Positions 42,859 to 54,888 of a stretch of DNA of 64,000 bases are shown piece after piece. The translations under genes were made by a program, and so were the position numbers. This stretch comes from Cladophialophora immunda (lineage: Eukaryota; Ascomycota; Eurotiomycetes; Chaetothyriales; Herpotrichiellaceae): assembly GCF_000835495.1 (NCBI RefSeq), contig NW_015622546.1, positions 3,218,955 to 3,282,954 on the forward strand, given 5' to 3'. Every line of letters begins with the position of its first letter. Within the stretch, counting starts at the first letter, position 1. Under the pieces are notes generated by a model that had not been told where the DNA came from, did not search any database, and saw nothing but the letters and a program-made list of their open reading frames with translations.

Positions 42859-45132
42859 TCAAAACGCAAAGAAATCTTGCACCCCATGAAGATCCTGGCC
42901 TTCAGTGGCGTGGAATGCTTGCAGGTCGACACCATCAGAGAAGTCAAGATCGAACATGCTGAAGCCGCCGTCAAAATCGAGCATCATGGGGTCAACGTCA
43001 AAGTTGTCGCCGGCATTCCCAACATTATCGAACTCTTCAAAGTCAGGGTCGTTGTTGAGGTTAGGGAGGGTCCCAATGTATGGCGACGCAGCGGATAAAT
43101 CTTGCCCACTGGTTGGCAGTGACAGCGGATCAGCGGATTTCTCGGGCACGAACGCTGCTTGGGCTTCGTTGACCAGTCCGTGCGCATCAGTCAAAGGAGT
43201 CGACATAAAGTCCATTCCGTCCTCTCCAAATACTTCAAAAATCCCGCCCTGCTGAAGGCCTTCCAAGGACTGTGCGTGTGCTGACGGACCATGCTCGGTC
43301 CAGGTTCCATGGTCGTTTGTGCTGTCCCAAATCAGTGCCGTGTCAGGAGATGTGCTGTCCCCAGTGTCTGTGAATTCAGCTTGGGTCGGGTTCTGAGGGT
43401 CGTCTTCACCGAGCGTCTTGCTGGTAGTTGTAGCAACCTCCATCGGACCGGGATTCGGAGAGTTGGTGTTGTCCTCCTCATCAGGAACGTCCTCTTCCCA
43501 CTCGTTCCACGGTTCAGCGCGTAACTTGGGGTTCCCAGATTCTTCACCTGCTTGTAATAACTGCAGCCGCGCGATCTCCACTTCAAGCTCCTCGAAGACG
43601 TCTTTATCGCCTACAGAATGGACCGCAGCCATCTCCCTCCCCTCTCTCAATTTTGCCCGCACTTGATTAAGGTCGTGTAAACGGAGTAACGATTCAGCGT
43701 CCTCTGGGCCATATACATGACAAGCAGCGTTGTAGGCTTTGAGATACCACTCCTCTGCCCCAGAAAGGTCTTGTGTCTCTTCACAAATCCTTGCAAGCCC
43801 CTCTAGAGCATTCAAGGTACCTTCCGATATATCCTCACCGCCTTGGATGTAGGCATCATCTCGCTCCAAAACTCGCTGCCAAAACTTTCTTGCCTGGTCG
43901 GTGAAATAGTGAACATAATTTAAAAACCCAATCTGGAACAATACCCTTCTGCAGGACTCGTGCTCTTCGCCAAATTCGTCCACGTTTCGGTGCAGCAAAC
44001 TATGCCAATATTCGGAGGCTGTACGAAAATCCTCGTGCTCGGTCAAGGCCCTGCCAATATCAAATTCAATTTCGAAGACCAGCATAGAATCGCACTCCTC
44101 TTGCCTCCGGGTCACGTCTCGCATCAAGTTCAACAGCAGCCATGCTGACATTTGTTGTGTCTCGTGGCTTTGTATCACTTTTAGAATCATCGATATGGGG
44201 TGACTTTCTTGAAGAACGATCTTGGCTACACTGAAGAGGTAGGAGTATATCCACTGTTTCGCTGGATGACTATTGCCCCCAAAATTTAGGATCCAGTGAT
44301 ATAGCAGCAGTTCGGGGAGATCTCGGCGTTGCTGCTGGAGCAACAATGGTGCATGATTGTGCAGCGATCTCACTGCGTTCTGAGTGATATGTAACACACC
44401 ACTTTCGAATGCAGTGCAGACGTGATAGGTAGTGTCGAAGAACACGACTGGAGTCGCTACATCCGAGTCGGCATGACGTCCGGTGTTGGCCATCTGTGGC
44501 AGAAAGTAGTCGTCACTTTGCTGAAGTCGCCATCCGTAATAATTGTTCACTTGAACTAACGCCAGCTCGAGGTCGTGCATGTCTTCAGACTGCTTCAAGA
44601 AGATCCTTGGCATAGCCGTTGGTCGGCGTGGATGGTCACAATTTGGCAGCTTGTGCCGATCCAGGAAACTCTTCAGAGTGTGCAGATAAGCCCTCCCTGG
44701 AGAAGACCTGATGTTTGTCGAGTTTCTCAATGGGTTGTTAGCAGACAAGGAGCCGACATATCGTTTGACACGTTGGATCGGAATAGGTTGACCATTGACA
44801 ATGGCTGTCGGTGTTTTTAACCCAGCCTGCACAAAGATTTCGAGAATGTCTGCAACCGCGGCCAGTTCCTCCTTTTTGAAGTTCTTCCTTGTCCCCAGCT
44901 GCTTCATCCGGGTTTTGTACATGGACAATCTTCTGGAATTAGCAGATAATATAATTTAGAGAGCTGTCGCCTACCCTGCTTCAAAGTTGTGTTCTCGTGC
45001 AAGTCTCGCAGATACCTCCGACAGGGGAAGGTTCTCACGAATGTACAACTGATGCCAATATTTCCTGATACGTTGCCACTCTGCTTCGCTTGGAGCCCGC
45101 TTTCGAGACCGTTTGAACTGTGTACGAGCCAT
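42859..45132 (-). CDS. Clr5-domain protein with TPR-like helices (paralogue 1)
   Basis: Predicted 743-residue protein in two exons, 45132-44975 and 44932-42859. The 42-nt intron (44933-44974) is at the short end for fungi but is phase-consistent and interrupts the Clr5 domain. The spliced N-terminus, with AEWQRIRKYWHQLYIRENL, LSEVSARLAREHNFEAG and RLSMYKTRMKQLG, is a textbook Clr5 domain (residues about 16-68), a DNA-binding-like module of fungal proteins. The middle (about 260-480) holds helix pairs around FEIEFDIGRALTEHEDFRTA and YNAACHVYGPEDAESLLRLH that resemble tetratricopeptide repeats. The C-terminal third is acidic and low in complexity, a possible activation region. The function is unknown. 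A related gene lies 1.5 kb upstream in the same orientation. Confidence 0.85.
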
Positions 45133-46675
45133 GTCGTCAGAGAGCAACTGATGTGATGGCAGGGAGGGTCGAGATTTGTCACTTCAGCCTGATTGAGAGC
45201 CGGGCCAGGGTAAAGGATGCTAAAAAGGCAGCAAATGTAGTAACAAGAGATGATTCACAACAAAAGGATACCGCACGGAAACGGAGAGATACCTAACGGC
45301 CCAGAGACATTGAGATAGGCGTGTGGAATATATAGCATACCTTGATCAGCTAGAAAGCTTAGCAAAAGTTGTTAACTTCAAAGGCAACCACGCTTAATCA
45401 GGTTAGATAGGTTGCGGGCAGTGAGGCTGTCATGGAACAGGTCAGCCATCTTGTGCCGTCAGGCTTCTGGCACAACAACTTTTGTCGCGGCCAATCATGA
45501 TTGATCAGTGCTCGTGATCTGGTCGCACATATCACGGCACGAATTGATCGTCAACAGGCTGGTGAAATCTCAGTGCCCAGAGCAAGGTTTGGTTTACCTC
45601 GCCCTTCTATTCTTTCAAGCCCGTGAATGCCGTTCACTTGCATGCAATGAAAGATGAAAGGTAGTGGCCAGGCAATGGAGAAGAAGGACCTGAGAGAAAG
45701 AGAGCAAAAGTACTTGTCGAGCCTACCAAGAACTATTTCCTTGATAGGACTAGTGTAAATTCCAACCCATGCTAACCCAAGTAAGCGAGACGGCGAGGAC
45801 GGTCCGTGTACCACCTGTCAAGAGCCGTTGACATGTTCTTCCACGGCCCCGTTTGGAACTTGCTACTTCAGTGTTTTCAGGAAGGAATGGCAGGTCTATC
45901 CAAGAAGATGCCTCGACCCTACGTATCATAATTCCCTGCTAAGTTGACATCTACGGCGCTCCGAAAATATCTGTCCGAGGGCTCCCTTTCCAGATAGTCA
46001 ATATCTTACATCAGTGGAGAAAATAGCTGGGCACTGGGTCTATGTGATGAGTACTGCAGCTAAAATACCTATCATACAGCAGCTCCAGAGCGAATGACTA
46101 CTACCTAGGTAGTTGGATAATAGATGTGGATTGAAAGGGTGTTTCGAATTGACGTTGGGGCTATAACAAAGTGAAAGCTAGTATTCGTGTTCAACATTCT
46201 CCCCATTTGCACACGTCCTCTGTCGCTGATCTCGATTCTTTTCTTGGTGACACAAGGTACAATGTCAAGATAGAGCTACAGAATGGAATAGGACCGTCCA
46301 AATATCCTCAATTCGAAAGGGAATTGAAACGGTGCTGTTCGGGTTTCTTGTGTGGGTCGGTTTCGAAGCTGCGCGGTCTGGCTAAGTCCTTACATGCCAT
46401 CACAGCAAACTGTAAAGTGACTATATAGTCCACGACCTTCCCATTCAAGCAACACGGTCGTCCCTGTAATTGGCTGCCGCACAGACTATCTTGAAGTGGT
46501 AGCCGAGACGAAATCCAAGCGGCGAGAATCCACTTTCAGGGTCCGGGTGCTCAGCGGCAGGAAGGGGACGTAGCCTCGTCCCGAAAGCCAAATTCGACAA
46601 TCCAACATTACTTCTTTGGGTGAAAGCTTTCATTCAACCCGTAACCATCATCAAGGCCAAGGACATACACTGGCT
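45133..46675. other. Intergenic region between the two Clr5 paralogues
   Basis: 1.5 kb upstream of paralogue 1 and downstream of paralogue 2. It is AT-richer than average; no gene or repeat recognised. Confidence 0.45.
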
Positions 46676-48704
46676 CTACTGCAAGGCCAGAAGCTGATTC
46701 ATGTCGTCCATGTCAAAGTTGAACTCAGGCAGGTCATCCTGAAGGAAGGCCAATAGATTCTGTGGAGCAACAGCGACATGTCCGTCATACACTGGCTCAG
46801 CATCGAGGCTTTGCGGAACATCAGTCGCCACGGCATTGAAATCCCATGCACTAGGGGCGTGATCTTCCTGCACGTTTTCACGCCAGGGCTCTTGAGAATC
46901 TGTGTCCATGTAAGAGTCCAAGAACTCGGAGGGAAACGCCCCGTTGCCATCGTCCACGTCCTGCGCCGCTTCATTCGTCAAAGCGGGAAGCCAATCCGGT
47001 GCCAGCGGGGACAAAGTCTCCTCCCCAAACATGGCGAAAGACTCGTGACTGTAGTCGATGTCAACTTGCCCTTCGGGCGCTCCCCCACAAGCCTCCACAT
47101 CCGGACAATCTTGTAGCGGGCTGCCTTTCGCTCCTTGAGCATCCTCTTTCTCTTCCATCTTGACCTCGACCAGACCGAGCTCCCCCAGTTTCTGAAGCGC
47201 TCTGAATTCCTTCAGCAGAACCGAAATATAGGGGTGTGAACGGCCGAACTTGTCGGCCGCCCAGACCAGGGCCTTGCAGTAATAGTCTTGCGCTTTCTCA
47301 AACTCTTGTCTCGCAAAGTGCAATTCCCCCAGGGCCGCCGCCGAGCTGATATAGATCCCGTTCCGTGAACAGTCGTGGGGATTCTTCTCGCCCATCTTCA
47401 CGAGCTTGACAAAAATGTCCTCGGCTTCGCGCTGCGACATGCCTTCATTTTGCTTCTCCCTCGCCTTGCGTGCTCGCGCGGCGTCGTCCAAGTACAGTCT
47501 GCCCAGCGCCGCCTGCATGGATAACGTGTAATGATTGTGCTCGCCGAGGGTCCGTCTGTAGTGCGTAAACTTCCTCTCGAGCAGGTCTTTCGCGTCCCGC
47601 CACTCAAGCCTGGCCTGAACCCTGGAGATGTAGTTTGTCTCCACGGCGCAGATATAATCGCGGTCGAGCTTCACTCGATCCCCGCCTGCTTCTGCCAAAT
47701 CCATCATGACTTTGAGCGCAAGCTCCGCAAATGTATCGAGGAGCTCCATGTGCTGCCCGAGATACGCAAAGACATCCAATATTGTTGTGAACGGATGGCA
47801 TGGCCCGAGCGACGGGGAATTGGCAGACAAATTACGAACGTATTTGGCGACTTTGACAAATATGTCGGGCTGTCTGACCCAAGCCTTCGCAGTGAATATG
47901 TTAATGATTTCCTTCAACAGATCTGGCTCCCTCTGTTCGAGGGCTATCTCCAGATCGAGGCACAAGTTGTTCATCTCTCGTCGGCCGAGTGCCTCGTGGC
48001 CTTCCCGCAAGAGTTGTAAGGACGTGAGGAACCCGAGTGTGATCTCTCTGGGATCCGTTTCTGCGCGCGTCGTCGCCTTACGTTTTGCTCTCACCGAGGA
48101 AAGCGTTTCGGCTCTTTCAAGCGTGGTATACCAATGATTTTTGACTTCACCTAACACAAGCTCTATCTTGTGATCGGGAGGAGATGTTTTCAGGCAAATC
48201 TTTGACAAAATCGCTTTCCATCCCACGTCGCTCTGCAGCCAGGAGCACTTGTACTGAGGATCAGAACCAAAATGACGGTAAACACGATCCCACGCATACG
48301 GACGACCGTCTATTTCCATGCAGGTGGGCAGCGTAAGACCCGAGTCTGCACAGCGTTTTGCTTCTTCGGCAGCAGCTTTATGCTCCTTTTTCGTAAAGTT
48401 CTTTTTGTATCCCCACTGCTTGAGTCTCTCTTTCAACATGTGATCACTGCACAAAGTGTTAGCCTCGTCCACCTCAACATCTCTTTGTGACTAACGCCGC
48501 CTCAAGCTCATGTTCCTTAGACAAAAGGACGAGTATGTCCTTCAGTTTCTTCCCCTCTTCGATGTAGTATCGATGAATGAATGGTCTGACACGATCCCAT
48601 TCTTCCAAAGATGGACCCTTTTTGCGAGACAAGTTTGGCTTCCTGACCGCGGAGCGGGTAGATCGAGTAGAGGTACGCGCTCGTAGAACGGGAGGGTTTG
48701 GCAT
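46676..48704 (-). CDS. Clr5-domain protein with TPR-like helices (paralogue 2)
   Basis: Predicted 659-residue protein in two exons, 48704-48496 and 48446-46676, with a 49-nt intron (48447-48495; donor GTTAGT). The intron interrupts the Clr5 domain at the same place as in paralogue 1: the spliced N-terminus reads EEWDRVRPFIHRYYIEEGKK, LKDILVLLSKEHELEAA and DHMLKERLKQWGYKKNF. The middle includes TPR-like helix pairs such as LEWRDAKDLLERKFTHYRRT and EFEKAQDYYCKALVWAADKF. The last 150 residues are acidic and contain repeated FD/DM-rich short motifs, like the tail of paralogue 1. Domain order, intron position and tail character argue for a tandem duplication followed by marked divergence. The function is unknown; regulation of transcription is possible. 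Confidence 0.85.
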
Positions 48705-49771
48705 AGTAAGATGTCTGTCGAATACGTGGGGAGAGGTTCATGCCCTAGTTCTGCAGGTTATCAGTATGAACGAACTGTGAGGTATCGTTAATAGCGCAGA
48801 GATGCGGACGCTGGTACTATCAAATAGGGCTGCACCCGTATGTGGTTAGGGGAAGGAAGCTGAGGAGAGATGAATAGCTAGGCCGCGATGTTTGCTCTGT
48901 GATGCCTGAGCGTCTCGCCCTGGGTCTCCATGACTCGACCTGTGAGGCTGCGCAACGAAAGCCTGCATCCGCTGTAACATGTTCCCTGTCAACCCGGCAG
49001 TGCAACACGCCATAGCCTGCTCAATAGCGGCCGGCAGTATTGTCTAAAGCAAACCTTTCAGAGTGACGAGATAACATTCTTCATGCTCGCAGGCCTGGTG
49101 TAATGGCATCCTCTTGCTCAGGAGATCCTTGCCATCTTCTCACGACTGAGGCCCATCCGGCACCGATCAGCCACTGAGGAGCGGCAACTTAGCGAGGAGG
49201 GAGTTGATTGGCGCCACTGCAGCCTCCCTTTCGAATGCGGTCCACAACATCGTTGTTTCTCAGTTTGAAAAGCTTGACCCGTACAGAGAACTTGTAGGAC
49301 ATCTATTATATGAGATTGTTCCAACATGCCAGCAGTTTCCTCCACGGATACCTTGCCTGAAACCTCAAGAAGAAGCCGACGTGGAAAACGTGAACGATAA
49401 ACTCCTAGGCGAAGCAGACTTGCAAGGATCGGCAAGGGAAGTAAACAGGACCAAATACCCAGTATGGCACATCTATAACAACAGGTGAATGGTGGGAATA
49501 AGGAATATTCATACTCGATGGGCGACGTACTGCCAATACTCACCTTTGCCCTCTCCAAACTCATAAACCGGACCAGACTCCACGAAGCGACCAGCAAAAA
49601 GATCCCACCGCAGATTGGCAAACGCTTCAAGTCTCCCATTTCGAAGAAAATTATAACTTGTAGAATATATTTGGCATTCAAGACCTTGTGCGCAAGCTGC
49701 AGACAAGGCTGTATCATGAGAGCACATGCCAGGCGTATATGGGGTATAAGCAGGTAGAATACATTTAAGCT
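48705..49771. other. Intergenic region with uncertain long frames
   Basis: About 1.07 kb between paralogue 2 and the GPI-protein gene. A 199-codon minus-strand frame (49118-49717) and a 94-codon plus-strand frame (49204-49488) overlap each other; neither has a recognisable domain, so I do not call a gene. Confidence 0.4.
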
Positions 49772-50491
49772 TCATGCCAAAAGAGCAATAACACCTGCCA
49801 ACAGACCGGCGGCACTGAGGACGAGTTCACCACTTCGTCGTCTCTGACCGTTGGCGGTATTTGTGCTTCCAGTAGTTGGCGCAACAGCGCCGTTGGACTC
49901 GCTGCCTGCTTGGCTTGTTGTGCTGGTCGCAAAGCTGCTTCCAGTGCGTGAATTGGACGCAGAAGTTGTTGCTATACTTCCAGTCACTGTTCCTGGTAGG
50001 GTAACAACCCCAACCGAGTTGATCGTTGCCGTTGGGACGTTACTATCGGTACCATCGCGCCCAGCTGAAGCAGTGGAAGCAACTGGAACGACAGTTGCTG
50101 TTGTGACCATGGTCACCGGCCCATTATCTCCACTTGAACTCTGGCCACCTTTGGTACCGAATGTCAATCCAGTAATCTGGGCAAGGGTATCCCCATTTCC
50201 AACAGCCAATATCTTATAGCCCGACCCCGAGCCTTGTATGGTGCCGGCTGGTACAGTGTATGAGCCAGTATATGAAACGACTCCAGTTGCAATGGTTAGA
50301 TCGGTGTCCGAATCGGAGCTGGTAAGTTTAAGGTCAATAGTTGATGGATCCGTATAACTGAGAGACCATGAAATGACCACGCTCTTGCTTGGGTCTATTT
50401 GTGAATTGGAGCTTGGGGCGGTGAATTCGAGCCCAAGAGAGGAGGACAGCAGTGTCGCCAGGCAGGCTACAAGGTGGAAGTGCGAGCGCAT
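49772..50491 (-). CDS. Ser/Thr-rich GPI-anchored cell-surface protein (Kre9/KNH-like)
   Basis: Predicted intronless protein of 239 residues. It has a signal peptide (about residues 1-19, ending near SLGLE), then an Ig-like Kre9/Knh1-type N-terminal domain (about 20-110). That domain is visible in LEFTAPSSNSQIDPSKSVVI, ISWSLSYTDPSTIDLKL and VPAGTIQGSGSGYKILAVGN. A Ser/Thr/Gly-rich stretch (about 120-215), likely O-glycosylated, follows, and then a hydrophobic C-terminal tail (LVLSAAGLLAGVIALLA) of the kind replaced by a GPI anchor. It is expected at the plasma membrane or cell wall. The open frame runs further upstream, but the ATG at 50491 is the one that puts the signal peptide at the N-terminus. 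Many fungi have several such genes; specific roles are unclear. Confidence 0.87.
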   Translation of the reverse strand: MRSHFHLVACLATLLSSSLGLEFTAPSSNSQIDPSKSVVISWSLSYTDPSTIDLKLTSSDSDTDLTIATGVVSYTGSYTVPAGTIQGSGSGYKILAVGNGDTLAQITGLTFGTKGGQSSSGDNGPVTMVTTATVVPVASTASAGRDGTDSNVPTATINSVGVVTLPGTVTGSIATTSASNSRTGSSFATSTTSQAGSESNGAVAPTTGSTNTANGQRRRSGELVLSAAGLLAGVIALLA

Positions 50492-51282
50492 CGGCGGGAT
50501 TGACGGGTTTTGGTGCGGTTTCCGCCTGCGAACTTCGATGGGGCTTAATGCGGGATGGGGTATCTCGTTGGCAATGCTCCGCAGATATTGGCAAAATGAG
50601 GGTACAACTAGCAAAGCAATAAAGAACGGACGCACTTGATGATGGTCAAATGCAGCACACAACTCCTCCGCTTTGAGAAAAACCACGAGGAGTGTGGAGG
50701 AATCGATGGAAGACGCGCAGGGAAGGGTGGAAACAAAAGGGAAACGCAGGCGTCATAAGGCCCGCGGACGCAATCAAACCCAGTTGCGCCTTCTGTCTGC
50801 ATTGGGAAACTTGAGGCAGATGAGGCTGAGGGGCTTTACCCCTTCCGGCTTCCTCTAATTCATGCGTGTGCGCCTCATACGCGACAGTCCACGAGTATCT
50901 GACGGGGCAAGCGACAATAACCTGAAGTCCAGCTAAAAATAATTCGCTTAGAGCTCGCAGTTCGTAGGCACTGAGCGCTTTGGCACTCCGGATACCTTCA
51001 TCCAAGACACCACGATCTGCTTTCAGCCTTGCGACAACCTGCACCGCGAAATTGAGAATGCTGAGCATCCCGAATTCGGGTTCGTCGGATAATTATACGA
51101 TCGTGATTGCCATGTAATCCTCGAGCCCTAAGAATAAACTCCTGTCAAGCAATACATCGTATGTATAAACGATAGTTTACCAGAGGCCAATCTCGTAGCA
51201 TGATAGTCCGGTGTGCAAAAGAATTCCGTCTCTTAGCCAGGGATCCCTCCCAAAATGTCAACACAATCGTACTTCCCCAGGT
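50492..51282. other. Intergenic region with one doubtful ORF
   Basis: This region contains the promoter of the GPI-protein gene and the 3' flank of the epsin gene. A 140-codon minus-strand frame with ATG (51068-50646) exists, beginning MLSILNFAVQVVARL; it shows no domain I recognise and could be a real small gene or an upstream exon, but support is weak. Confidence 0.35.
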
Positions 51283-53159
51283 CTACAAGTCAATCAGGCT
51301 TCCGCCCTGTTGCCCCACCGGTCGGGCTCCAAATGGGTTACCGTTCTGCTGGCCATATCCGCCCGCAAAGCCACCTACTGGTCCAGTTTGAGCCGGCATT
51401 TGTTGGCCATATCCGCCTTGTCCCTGGCCGAACCCTGTAGCTTGCGCCGAAAAGAATGGATTGGTGCCGGTCTGAGCAGCACGGAGGCGATCGAGACCTT
51501 GCCCAGCCGAGTTGACAAAGGTCCCTGGCGCAGTGTGCTGGGCAGGAATACGCAAATCGCCCGTGTTTCCAAATGTATCCTGTCCTTCTCCCGAAGCCAG
51601 CAAGGCATTGAGTTTGGCATGCTGAGGATTGACTGGCTTCTGCTGTTGCTGAAAGGCCGGTTGCGGCGCCGAGAAATTCGTGATCGGGTTGGGTTGGAGG
51701 GGCTGTGTAAATTGCGTAGTTGGCTGCGACTCGAACAGAGTGCCCAACGAAGGTTGAGTGCTTGGCCGAGCGAAGGGCGAAGGGGATGACTGCGGCGGTT
51801 TTTGTGCGAAGGGATTGTTGGATCCGGTAGGCAACGGTTGTAGAGCATTAGGGACTTGGGGCGATGGAGAGGCCCAGGGATTATTGGTTCCAGGCTGCAG
51901 GTTATTTTGTTGAGATGGCTGTGCTCCGAACAGGTCACCGGAAGGCTGCACACCATACGGATTGTTGGTCTGAAAGGCAGTCTGCTGGGGTTGAATGGTG
52001 TTCTGCTGCTGCAGGAATGGCTGTTGGCCAAATTGATCGTATCCTGTCGGTTGCGTAGGTTGAAAGCCGTTAGGGAATCCGGCTTGGTAGCCGGTCTGTT
52101 GCGGTTGGGAATACTGATTGTTCAAGAACCCGGTGCTCTGTGGTTGCTGTTGAAGTGGATTGCCAAACCAATCCACAGCGGGCTGTTGCTGGTAGCCCTG
52201 ATTGTATCCGGTTGGTTGACTTTGCGCCGGCGGAGGCGCAGGAGTATCGTCAAAAAGCGAAGTAGCGTTTTGATCCTCCAACTGCCGGGCGCGCTGATCT
52301 GCCTCTTCCTTACTGAGCTGGATGGCTCTCATTAATGCTGGATCATTATCATCGGCACTCTTGTCCTGGTTCTCTCTCCGAGCCCTTTCCTCCTCCTCAA
52401 GTTTGCTGAGTCTCGTCGCCTCCCGGATATCCCGCTCTTCCTGATCTTCGCGGGTGTCGGCGTGTCGGTCTGTGTGCCTTCGTTGTGGATACGTAGGACC
52501 AGCAATAGCCTGGGGCGCATATTCGTCGATCCCTGTGACACGGGTTTTCCACAGCTTCCGATCGGAGCGCTCGCTGCGAAGACGCTCCTCGTCCAGAATG
52601 AGCGAAGTCAATTCCTTGGCAGATGTACGGACTGCATCAATCAGCATATGCGATTTCGGTGAGTGTTGCGAAAGAGCTCACCATTCTGCCCGACGTCTCT
52701 GCCATCTTCGTCAATGTATTGGAACTCTCGCAATGTCTTGATGATGTAAATGTTCTTTCTGGCCCAGGTGACCACCAATTCGGAGCCCTCGTGCAGACAA
52801 TAGTCGAGGACTTTCAGCGACTTCAGCACGTGTCGCCAATTCTTGCCCTTGTCGTTCAACCGCTTATCGAGCATATCCATGATCTCGTAAAAGTCACTTG
52901 GGCTGTACGGGCGGCGTCAGCACAGGCAGCAACCCCCTCATCAGTCGGATCTTACTTGTTGAACGTGAGGGCAGCGATCTCAGCCATGTCCGTGCCCGTC
53001 GGGCCCCACGGATCGTTGGAGGTAGCTGTTTTTCCATTGATTCAGCATCTGAATGAAGGCATCGGTGGGTGGCAGCCAACACGTACCATTTCGCACCTTG
53101 ACCTGAACGCTGCTATATCCCTTTGTGACATTTTTCACACTCCTCACGACTTTCGACAT
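51283..53159 (-). CDS. ENT1: Epsin (ENTH-domain endocytic adaptor)
   Basis: Predicted 570-residue epsin acting at the plasma membrane in clathrin-mediated endocytosis. Exons in transcript order: 53159-53087, 53025-52956, 52902-52682 and 52631-51283. The ENTH domain (about residues 10-140) shows VVRSVKNVTKGYSSVQVKVRNATSNDPWGP in pieces across exons 1-2, then WRHVLKSLKVLDYCLHEGSE and KNIYIIKTLREFQYIDE. It binds PtdIns(4,5)P2. Two ubiquitin-interacting motifs follow (EERDIREATRLSKLEEEE and DPALMRAIQLSKEEAD). The Gln/Pro-rich tail carries NPF motifs for EH-domain partners (in NNPFAQ, TNPFFS and GNPFGA). It ends in the clathrin-box-like LIDL at the extreme C-terminus. All features of yeast Ent1/Ent2 are present. 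Confidence 0.95.
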
Positions 53160-54228
53160 ACTTCCTCCTTTTCTGTAGATGGGCGCAGTCTGCAGCGATG
53201 TGCCTCTGTAGATGTTCTCGGGAGGCCGCTGGCCGCGGGAGTCCTGGCTGAGTTCGTTGGAAACTCCGACGACGGTGCGGCGACGCGAGGGTTGATCCCG
53301 AAACGAGCGGCTAGGCGTCTCAGTGACCGAATAGCTGCGGCCGGTTCGATCGGTCACTGTGCGCACAGTTGGGATGTTTTGGTAAAGAAGAGGTGAGGCG
53401 AAGAATGCCAGATTGACGGATGGCCAAGGTGAACGTCCGAAGAAGCCTTAAAGTCGTTAGGTAAGAGCAGTGAACGTCAGGTGGGCGGCAAGGCAAGCGC
53501 CCGCAACAGCCCACACAAAGCCCACAAAAAGTCTGAAATGAGCGGTGCCTTAGGGATGCTCTGTGCTGCTCCGGGGCGGCGTGGCGGAAGCAGAAGGCTG
53601 CTGACGATGATGACTATCGCCTAGACCGACTAGCCAGGTGGAGGGAGATGATGGCGTGGCGCAGTTGCTGCCCGTAGTGGCTAATGATGGGCAGTGAGGT
53701 CCACTGACTACTGAATACGCAGTTGATTCCTTGATCTGACGCGCAAAGTAATGGCTTTTTCTCTTCTGGTCAGGTACAAATTAGAAAAAAAGAGGCGGGA
53801 GGAGCAGCAAGGAGTCAGCGAGACATGATATCAAATACTATCAACACCTCCTCTTGGGCGAGGAGGAGGAGACGGTCCATGTGACAGATAGCTGGCGCTG
53901 GTTAGTGTGCTTTTTCCCTTCGTCCCCTTGTCTTCGTTTACTTTGCTCTCAACCACTCTGTGCGCGCTGTGCCACTGGAACTGCAGTTGGCGGCCGCGTC
54001 AAGCTTCCTGCTTGGCAGCTTGAGGCTTGAGCTCGCTCCAGCGGTGTCAGCGAGGCACCGACCGTCCCGAAGCAAGCCATGCAGCCATGTTGATCATCCC
54101 AAACAAAAATGCCTCGCGCAAATCAAGCACCGACTGCGCCTTTCCTCACCATGCCGCGGCTGATAGAATAGAAGAGCCCGTGGAACCGATGCTCTAGCCA
54201 GTGGCACTAGCGAGACCAGCTTCGTCCT
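53160..54228. other. Intergenic region
   Basis: Upstream region of the epsin gene, probably with a long 5' leader, and 3' flank of the ABM-like gene. It includes purine-rich GGAG/GAGG stretches near 53780-53880. No gene recognised. Confidence 0.45.
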
Positions 54229-54888
54229 TCACTGCCGCATCTCCCCAACCCGCATCAATCTCGCATGCTTGATATCCGATGCCTCCTCCATGTGGTTCCT
54301 GATCTGACTGTACTTCTGGAATTCTTCCGTGTTGGCAAACCCCAGGTGTTGTTCAATGCTGTCCCAGCCAGTCAAGAGCACGAACTGCTCCTTCGGTTCC
54401 TCCTCTTTGATGGATGGATCGTATCCTCTGTCGAGGCGCCATCCCCAGACAAGTCGGCCTGGTTCCCCCACGTAAGACTCCAATACATGTTTGTTGTCTC
54501 GGAACGTAGCCATGAATCGTTCCCTCTCACCACCTTTGACAATGTGTCGGCCAATTGAGAGGACGTCTCGCTGGAGAGGTAGTGGTTGTGTGCGTTGGTC
54601 GATATCGAGGTGGAACATCCATTCCACCGTGACCTGGTCTTTGAGCAGTTGTAGCAGTTCTTGGTTTTGAGGCCCAGGGATGAACTCGTGCATGTGGAAG
54701 TCGACAGAGGGCCACGATCCCAGAATGAAGATGACATTCGGCTCCTCGACACAATGGTAATACCAGAATTCAAATCCGCTGGCCTTTTCCATCACGTCTT
54801 TCGCCTTGGCCAAGTTGGCACGCAGCGATGGGGATGAGACATCGGTGCCACCTTGCAGCCGGAGTCGGGCCAGCTCGGTGACGGCCAT
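54229..54888 (-). CDS. Dimeric alpha-beta barrel (ABM-like) protein
   Basis: Predicted intronless protein of 219 residues. It appears to hold two ferredoxin-like alpha+beta halves of the ABM/EthD type: the first around FEFWYYHCVEEPNVIFILGSW and VDFHMHEFIP, the second around FVLLTGWDSIEQHLGFANTEEFQKY. Members of this fold act as monooxygenases, heme-binding proteins or structural dimers, so the reaction cannot be stated. The open frame runs 10 codons further upstream through a GTG, and the ATG at 54888 is taken as the start. No signal peptide or membrane segment. No catalytic residue set was recognised. Confidence 0.7.
   Translation of the reverse strand: MAVTELARLRLQGGTDVSSPSLRANLAKAKDVMEKASGFEFWYYHCVEEPNVIFILGSWPSVDFHMHEFIPGPQNQELLQLLKDQVTVEWMFHLDIDQRTQPLPLQRDVLSIGRHIVKGGERERFMATFRDNKHVLESYVGEPGRLVWGWRLDRGYDPSIKEEEPKEQFVLLTGWDSIEQHLGFANTEEFQKYSQIRNHMEEASDIKHARLMRVGEMRQ

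Noticed and set aside
49118..49717. 199-codon minus-strand frame
   Set aside because: No domain, cysteine- and leucine-rich atypical composition, and an overlapping frame on the other strand is just as plausible; not enough to call a gene.
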